64,000 bases of DNA from positions 1-64,000 of the forward strand of contig NZ_JAQKQJ010000019.1 in NCBI RefSeq assembly GCF_029109325.1, given 5' to 3'. Positions 60,425 to 64,000 of this stretch are shown piece by piece (within the stretch, counting starts at the first letter, position 1; the number at the start of each line of letters is the position of its first letter). The DNA comes from Nodosilinea sp. PGN35 (GTDB lineage: Bacteria; Cyanobacteriota; Cyanobacteriia; Phormidesmidales; Phormidesmidaceae). The notes under the pieces are model-generated. The model did not search any database. It worked only from the letters and a program-made list of their open reading frames with translations, and was not told where the DNA came from. Position numbers and translations under genes: made by a program.

Positions 60425-60494
60425 TTTTCTAGGGCCAGTTTTCTAGGGCTAGTTTTTTGGGGCTAGTTTTTTGGGGCTAGTTTTCTGGGGGCAG
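60425..60494. repeat. Five 14-bp tandem repeats upstream of ldpA
   Basis: Units TTTTCTAGGGCCAG, TTTTCTAGGGCTAG, TTTTTTGGGGCTAG (twice) and TTTTCTGGGGGCAG in exact 14-base register, 30 bases upstream of the ldpA start and after ndhN. On the minus strand they read as CTAGCCCCAAAAAA-type units. Not coding. Confidence 0.93.
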
Positions 60495-60534
60495 GTGTTA
60501 CAGCCAGTCTAAACTCCAAAGATTGGCCTAGACA

Positions 60535-61002
60535 TTAAATCAGGTTGGCTAGAGGTTCCCAGCTAAAGGCGCGATCGCCGCCCATCTCCACCACTACCTT
60601 GACCCGAGGCTCAGTGGTCGGCAGACTCACCAAGTAAGCCAGCTCCTGGCGCGATAGAATGTGCCCCTCAATCAGCCATAGCACCATGCCCTTAGTCTGC
60701 GCCGACATGGTGTCCAAACGATACGTGAGTACCGGGGGAATAAAGTAGGTGTAGCCCACCGCCGCACCGCTGCCCACGGTTTTCTTACCCAGGTGAGGCG
60801 GGCGCACCCCGTGGATGGCGGTGAGATAGGAGGACACATCCCCTAAGCCTCGCGCCGTGAGGTTCATGGTTTCGTAGCCAGTGGCCTTCAGGCGGCGTTC
60901 AAAACGGCCTTCAAATCCTCCCTCCAGAGGCATGCGCACCGCGATCGCACCGCTGCTCTCCAAGTCTTTGATAAAGGATTTTCCCGTTGTCAAAAGCGCC
61001 AT
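60535..61002 (-). CDS. ndhN: NDH-1 complex subunit NdhN
   Basis: 155 residues: MALLTTGKSFIKDLESSGAI, RRLKATGYETMNLTARGLGD, PPHLGKKTVGSGAAVGYTYF and LWLIEGHILSRQELAYLV match NdhN. It is a peripheral subunit of the cyanobacterial NDH-1 complex on the cytoplasmic side, needed for cyclic electron flow and respiration. It is the first gene of the minus-strand run ndhN-ldpA-ycf45. Confidence 0.96.
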   Translation of the reverse strand: MALLTTGKSFIKDLESSGAIAVRMPLEGGFEGRFERRLKATGYETMNLTARGLGDVSSYLTAIHGVRPPHLGKKTVGSGAAVGYTYFIPPVLTYRLDTMSAQTKGMVLWLIEGHILSRQELAYLVSLPTTEPRVKVVVEMGGDRAFSWEPLANLI

Positions 61003-61475
61003 AATAGTTAATCCCCAGCGGTTGGATATCAGGTGTCATTGTACTGCGTTCAAGCGGAGAGTAAACCTGGGCGTGGGGAGCGCTGCCCTCACAAATTTTT
61101 GTTTAAACCTGCACCAGAGCGAGATTAAACTTTAAATCTGAAAAAGGTATAGACATTGGCTGACAGGGAGTGTAGTATAGTAAATCGCCGACGAAAAAGG
61201 ATACTGAGCGATCCAGCGGGTTGTTCAAGTCCTGGCATTTGGCTGCGCTAATCCATTAGCACCTAGGTGTTTGCGGTTCTGGCTCAAGGGTCAGCCGTGG
61301 TTAGGGCGAGTCGTTTTCTTTTGAATCGTGACCGGCCTTGGTCGGCAGCGCTTAGCTCCAGCAAGCTTAATTTAGGCTGGGGTGTTCAAAAGTTGATGTC
61401 GTATAGATGCGCAAAGCTCTCAGCTTTTAGAGGGTACTGCGCATTTCGTAGTGTGTTAATTAGGGAGACAGGACT
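61003..61475. other. Divergent region between ndhN and rplC
   Basis: 473 bases between two divergent starts, so it contains the promoters of the ndhN and ribosomal operons. A hairpin at 61407-61444 is listed separately. A TATAGT at about 61174-61179 is an AT-rich promoter-like spot. No gene or known RNA was recognised. Confidence 0.55.
61407..61444 (+). promoter_or_regulatory. Hairpin in the rplC leader
   Basis: ATGCGCA (61407-61413) pairs with TGCGCAT (61438-61444), and AAAGCT (61413-61418) pairs with AGCTTT (61422-61427) inside it. It ends 31 bases before the rplC GTG, where several bacteria have autoregulatory ribosomal-protein leaders. Regulation is not shown by sequence alone. Confidence 0.4.
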
Positions 61476-62111
61476 GTGGCAGTCGGTATTCTCGGCAAAA
61501 AGCTGGGCATGACCCAAGTATTCGATGAGGCAGGCAATGCTATCCCCGTCACGGTGGTGCAGGCCGGTCCTTGCGTTGTTACCCAGATTAAGACTCCAGA
61601 TACCGACGGCTATACAGCCATCCAGCTGGGGTTTGACGAAGTGACTGAGAAGGCGCTCAACAAGCCCAAAGTCGGCCACCTGGCCCGCTCGGGCAGCGCT
61701 CCTCTGCGTCACTTGAAAGAGTACCGGGTTGATGCCGCTGACGGGTTCGAGCTGGGGCAGGCTGTCACCGCTGAAACCTTTGCCGCAGGTCAGCTGGTGG
61801 ATGTCACCGGTAAGAGCATGGGTCGTGGTTTTGCGGGATATCAAAAGCGTCACAACTTCCGGCGCGGTCCCATGGCTCACGGTTCTAAAAATCATCGGCT
61901 GCCCGGCTCTACGGGCGCAGGCACCACCCCCGGGCGAGTTTACCCCGGCAAGCGGATGGCGGGCCAAATGGGCAATGCCCAAGTGACTATTCGCAAGCTG
62001 GAAGTGGTGCGGGTCGATAGCGATCGCAACCTGCTGCTGATCAAGGGCGCTATCCCCGGCAAGCCTGGCGGGTTGCTGAGCATTGCGCCCGCCCAGTGGG
62101 TGAAGGCGTAA
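61476..62111 (+). CDS. rplC: 50S ribosomal protein L3
   Basis: 211 residues from a GTG with AGGGAGACAGG before it. GILGKKLGMTQVFDEAGNAI, then VTVVQAGPCVVTQIKTPDTD and GFAGYQKRHNFRRGPMAHGS are L3 signatures; the latter contains the conserved Gln that is often methylated. L3 initiates large-subunit assembly. First gene of the S10-type operon here, 79 bases before rplD. Confidence 0.97.
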   Translation: MAVGILGKKLGMTQVFDEAGNAIPVTVVQAGPCVVTQIKTPDTDGYTAIQLGFDEVTEKALNKPKVGHLARSGSAPLRHLKEYRVDAADGFELGQAVTAETFAAGQLVDVTGKSMGRGFAGYQKRHNFRRGPMAHGSKNHRLPGSTGAGTTPGRVYPGKRMAGQMGNAQVTIRKLEVVRVDSDRNLLLIKGAIPGKPGGLLSIAPAQWVKA

Positions 62112-62190
62112 GTGTTTACAGGGTTGCAGCAAGCGATTTAGGCCTTTGACTTTCGGGCATCCAAAGCTTTTTAAGAGATAGGTTCAGACA

Positions 62191-62823
62191 ATGGTTGAGT
62201 GCGTCGTAAAAAACTGGGAGGGCCAAGAGGCGGGGACAGCATCCCTAGACCTCCAGGTTGCCAAAGAAGAGTCTGCCTCTCATATAGTTCACCGCGCCCT
62301 AGTGCGGCAGATGAACAACGCTCGCCAGGGCACCGTTTCCACTAAAACTCGCGCCGAGGTGCGGGGTGGCGGTCGTAAGCCCTGGCGACAAAAGGGTACT
62401 GGCCGGGCCCGAGCGGGCTCTAATCGCTCTCCCCTATGGCGAGGTGGTGGCGTCATTTTCGGGCCTAAGCCCCGCGACTACAGCGTCAAAATGAACCGCA
62501 AAGAGCGGCGGCTAGCTCTGCGCACTGCCCTCCAGGGTCGAGTCGATGATCTGGTCGTGGTTGAGGGGTTTGAAGACAAATTTTCCCGGCCCAAAACCCG
62601 TGAGTTGCTCGACGCCATTGCCCGCTGGGGCATTGACCCCAACGCCAAAATTCTCCTGGTGATTGCTGAACGTCAGGAGCTGGTTTACCTCTCTGCCCGT
62701 AACCTTGAGAACGTCAAGCTCATCACCGCCGTCAATCTCAACGTCCACGATCTGCTAAATGCCGATCACCTCGTCATTACATCCCCTGCCCTTGAGGCGA
62801 TCCAGGAGGTTTACAGTGATTAA
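62191..62823 (+). CDS. rplD: 50S ribosomal protein L4
   Basis: 210 residues. HIVHRALVRQMNNARQGTVS, TRAEVRGGGRKPWRQKGTGR and ARAGSNRSPLWRGGGVIFGP form the tunnel-lining loop of L4; KILLVIAERQELVYLSARNL follows. In E. coli L4 represses its own operon, and a leader hairpin sits before rplC here, but that link is inference. It overlaps rplW by 8 bases. Confidence 0.97.
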   Translation: MVECVVKNWEGQEAGTASLDLQVAKEESASHIVHRALVRQMNNARQGTVSTKTRAEVRGGGRKPWRQKGTGRARAGSNRSPLWRGGGVIFGPKPRDYSVKMNRKERRLALRTALQGRVDDLVVVEGFEDKFSRPKTRELLDAIARWGIDPNAKILLVIAERQELVYLSARNLENVKLITAVNLNVHDLLNADHLVITSPALEAIQEVYSD

Positions 62824-63121
62824 TGCCGCCAACACCCCGTCTCTGGCTGATTTAATTCGTCGGCCCCTGGTCACCGAGAAGGCCACACTGCTCTTAGAGA
62901 ACAACCAGTACGTCTTTGAAGTCGATCCTCGCGCCAACAAGTTGCAGATTAAAGCGGCGATTGAGGAATTGTTCGACGTCAAGGTGGTGGCAGTCAACAC
63001 CTACAATCCTCCCAGGAAAAAACGCCGGATGGGTCGCTTTGTTGGGCATCGTCCCCATTACAAGCGCTCAGTGGTCACGCTGGCCGCCGGCAATTCTATT
63101 CCCCTCTTCCCCGATCTCTAG
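62816..63121 (+). CDS. rplW: 50S ribosomal protein L23
   Basis: 101 residues from the GTG at 62816, chosen for AGGAGG at 62804-62809; the frame opens further upstream inside rplD. LADLIRRPLVTEKATLLLEN, YVFEVDPRANKLQIKAAIEE and LFDVKVVAVNTYNPPRKKRR are L23 motifs. L23 surrounds the peptide exit and docks SRP and trigger factor. Confidence 0.96.
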   Translation: MINAANTPSLADLIRRPLVTEKATLLLENNQYVFEVDPRANKLQIKAAIEELFDVKVVAVNTYNPPRKKRRMGRFVGHRPHYKRSVVTLAAGNSIPLFPDL

Positions 63122-63188
63122 AGCTTAGTCCTCAGGATTGAAGTTTTCACCGTTTCGACCTTTAGCCGTGTAGCCAGCAAGTACTCCC

Positions 63189-64000
63189 ATGGGCATCCGT
63201 TCCTATCGACCTTATACCCCTGGTACTCGTGAGCGAACTGTTTCTGAGTTTGCCGAGATTACCCGCAGCGAACCTGAGAAGTCTCTAACTCACTCTACCC
63301 ATCGTCCCAAGGGGCGTAATAACCGAGGAGTAATTACCTGTCGCCATCGGGGTGGTGGCCACAAGCGCCTGTACCGAGTCATCGACTTTCACCGCAACAA
63401 GCTGGGCGTGCCCGCCAAGGTCGCTTCCATTGAATATGATCCCAACCGGAATGCGCGCATCTCTCTGCTGCACTACGCCGATGGCGAAAAGCGCTACATC
63501 CTCTGTCCGTCCGGGTTAACGGTTGGCTCCACAGTGGTCTCTGGCCCTGATGCTCCCCTGGAGGTGGGCAACGCCCTGCCCCTCTACAAGATTCCCCTGG
63601 GGACTACGGTACACAATGTGGAGATGCAGGTTGGTAAAGGCGGGCAAATGGTTCGCTCTGCCGGTACCGGTGCCCAAGTGGTGGCCAAGGAGGGCGACTA
63701 TGTCACCCTTAAGCTGCCTTCCACCGAAGTTCGTATGGTGCGTCGTGAGTGCTACGCCACAATCGGTCAGGTGGGCAACGCCGATGTTCGCAACGTCAGT
63801 TTAGGCAAAGCCGGTCGCAAGCGCTGGCTGGGTCGCCGTCCTGAGGTGCGCGGCAGTGTGATGAACCCGGTCGATCACCCCCATGGTGGGGGTGAGGGTC
63901 GAGCTCCCATTGGGCGCTCTGGCCCTGTCACCCCTTGGGGTAAGCCGGCGCTGGGCTACAAGACCCGGAAGAAAAACAAAGACAGCGACAAGTACGTGGT
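63189..64000 (+). CDS. rplB: 50S ribosomal protein L2, 3' end outside window
   Basis: 270 residues are visible and the frame continues past the edge. MGIRSYRPYTPGTRERTVSE, HRPKGRNNRGVITCRHRGGG and NPVDHPHGGGEGRAPIGRSG are diagnostic; the last holds the peptidyl-transferase-proximal His. L2 is needed for subunit association. It starts 67 bases after rplW in the standard order. Confidence 0.97.
   Translation, partial: MGIRSYRPYTPGTRERTVSEFAEITRSEPEKSLTHSTHRPKGRNNRGVITCRHRGGGHKRLYRVIDFHRNKLGVPAKVASIEYDPNRNARISLLHYADGEKRYILCPSGLTVGSTVVSGPDAPLEVGNALPLYKIPLGTTVHNVEMQVGKGGQMVRSAGTGAQVVAKEGDYVTLKLPSTEVRMVRRECYATIGQVGNADVRNVSLGKAGRKRWLGRRPEVRGSVMNPVDHPHGGGEGRAPIGRSGPVTPWGKPALGYKTRKKNKDSDKYV

Noticed and set aside
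60425..60494. CRISPR array at the 14-bp repeats
   Set aside because: No spacers between units and no cas genes nearby; a simple tandem repeat.

Overview
The window comes from a cyanobacterial chromosome. Evidence for this is the frequent HIP1 octamer (GCGATCGC), two photosynthesis genes (psb27 and ndhN), the circadian gene ldpA, ycf45, a glucosylglycerol-phosphate phosphatase, a peptide-ligase PGM1-type ATP-grasp protein, RRM-only RNA-binding proteins, and many short conserved proteins of cyanobacterial type. The fairly GC-rich coding sequence and the many small palindromic repeats fit a filamentous Leptolyngbya/Nodosilinea-like organism, but the genus is inference.

Layout. 1-140 is the 3' end of an rRNA operon (5S rRNA and terminator). 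216-8362 carries two exported proteins and an amidohydrolase, then tsaE overlapping an EVE-domain gene, an orphan exbD, and a membrane GTPase. 8624-17827 has an RRM protein, a family-25-like glycosyltransferase, pepA, a murein pair (lytic transglycosylase and a PBP4-type carboxypeptidase), and an ATP-grasp protein. 17828-31786 is a repeat-rich accessory region. It holds a GMC oxidoreductase, an NfeD/paraslipin pair, a PP2C phosphatase with an unusual N-terminal domain, a YdcF protein, stpA next to a ROK glucokinase, a lipoprotein-like methyltransferase and a stress protein. 31787-50148 is housekeeping and envelope: a Tat-type solute-binding lipoprotein, a B12/radical SAM protein, STAS, clpS and a CPBP protease, ppk, a CmpX-like channel, a second RRM protein, a protease-like M48 protein lacking its zinc ligands, a TauE permease and an SbcD-type nuclease.

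50283-64000 is the translation and photosynthesis block. All genes from ndhN leftward (ndhN, ldpA, ycf45, psb27, rpmJ, rpsM, rpsK, rpoA, rplQ, truA, rplM, rpsI, rpmE, prfA) read on the minus strand. From 61476 the S10-type operon starts on the plus strand (rplC, rplD, rplW, rplB) and leaves the window. The head and the tail of the usual cyanobacterial ribosomal super-operon therefore lie back to back around ndhN/ldpA/ycf45/psb27.

The most unusual material is the set of non-coding palindromic repeats. There is a family of about 105 bp centred on GTTCAAACGTTTGAAC, a pair of about 135-bp repeats in opposite orientation 13 kb apart, and a GTAGGGGCATT/AATGCCCCTAC palindrome family. All seen copies lie between about 10 and 32 kb. 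Other leads are an M48 pseudoprotease, a possible pseudokinase-PP2C fusion, a Tat/lipobox methyltransferase, a Pho-box-like site before ppk, a CRP-like site, and a 5 x 14 bp tandem repeat before ldpA. I found no CRISPR array, transposase, prophage or recognisable defence system.
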